Part shown: piece after piece, positions 5,952 through 6,094 of the stretch | Numbering within the stretch: the stretch's first letter is position 1 | Layout of the letters: each line of letters begins with the position of its first letter | Origin: an uncultured Gammaproteobacteria bacterium | Lineage (GTDB): Bacteria > Pseudomonadota > Gammaproteobacteria > Pseudomonadales > DT-91 | Assembly (NCBI GenBank): GCA_929200485.1 | Contig: CAKMZU010000001.1 | Location: 43,557 to 49,650 of the forward strand | Length of the DNA stretch: 6,094 nucleotides | Direction of reading: 5' to 3' | Position numbers and translations under genes: made by a program | The notes under the pieces: generated by a model | Told to the model about the DNA's origin: nothing | Databases searched by the model: none | The model's input: the letters and a program-made list of their open reading frames with translations, nothing else

Positions 5952-6066
5952 GACACATAGATTTCATTTCAGATGACCAGTAAATCAGGATTAGTACTGA
6001 AGAGCATCTCTAAAAATTGCTTTTGGCTTCTGTCAAAAAAGCTATTGACATTGTTTCTTAAAATAA

Positions 6067-6093
6067 AGATCTGGGCTCACAGAACCCAGATTT
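6067..6093. terminator. Palindromic, probably bidirectional terminator at the window edge
   Basis: ATCTGGGCTC (6069-6078) and GAACCCAGAT (6082-6091) flank the loop ACA. There is one C.A mismatch on the plus strand; on the minus strand it becomes a G.U pair and the stem is complete. A-rich bases precede it and T follows up to the end of the window. The minus-strand side runs into CTTTATTTT. It probably ends the 117-residue gene and a converging gene outside the window. Confidence 0.6.
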
Positions 6094-6094
6094 G

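Noticed and set aside
6021..6038. TTTTGGC/GTCAAAA hairpin as a terminator for the 117-residue gene
   Set aside because: The stem is AT-rich, needs a G.U pair and is followed by AAGC rather than a T tract on the plus strand.
6045..6073. Promoter with a perfect TTGACA -35 box
   Set aside because: No acceptable -10 box lies 16-18 bases downstream; the bases there belong to the palindromic terminator.

Overview
The window looks like chromosomal DNA of a Gram-negative bacterium, probably a marine-type gammaproteobacterium. The main evidence is a complete TonB-dependent outer-membrane receptor whose plug resembles those common in Cellvibrio-, Alteromonas- and Oceanospirillum-like bacteria. Every other predicted gene begins with an export signal or membrane segment. 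Base composition is moderately AT-rich outside the receptor. I see no rRNA or tRNA gene, CRISPR array, transposase, integrase or phage gene. The species cannot be fixed from this sequence.

Left part (51-1669, minus strand): two tandem genes overlap by four bases and encode paralogous HAD-superfamily phosphatase-like proteins. Both keep the DxD nucleophile pair, the motif II Ser, the Lys and the terminal Asp pair, and both have a DxDxC motif I. Their N-termini differ. The first gene predicts a membrane-anchored protein with its HAD domain probably in the cytoplasm. The second has a signal peptide and a Ser/Thr-Pro-rich basic linker, so its HAD domain is probably exported. The second gene starts with TTG behind a strong ribosome binding site.

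Middle (1694-4217): a 271-bp divergent intergenic region, then a 738-residue TonB-dependent receptor on the plus strand, also starting with TTG behind a strong ribosome binding site, and closed by a clear intrinsic terminator. Codon use shifts inside the receptor: AGA and GGA codons cluster in the central barrel, which suggests a mosaic gene. The substrate cannot be read from the sequence.

Right part (4219-6094): three small secreted proteins that I do not recognise. One (132 aa) converges on the receptor. The other two (142 and 117 aa) are divergent from each other. A 374-bp gene-free stretch (4618-4991) holds a 24-bp-arm inverted repeat that folds much better as minus-strand RNA. The window ends in a palindromic, probably bidirectional terminator.

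Nothing proves a joint system. The most distinctive element is the coupled HAD pair with predicted catalytic domains on opposite sides of the inner membrane, divergent from an outer-membrane receptor.
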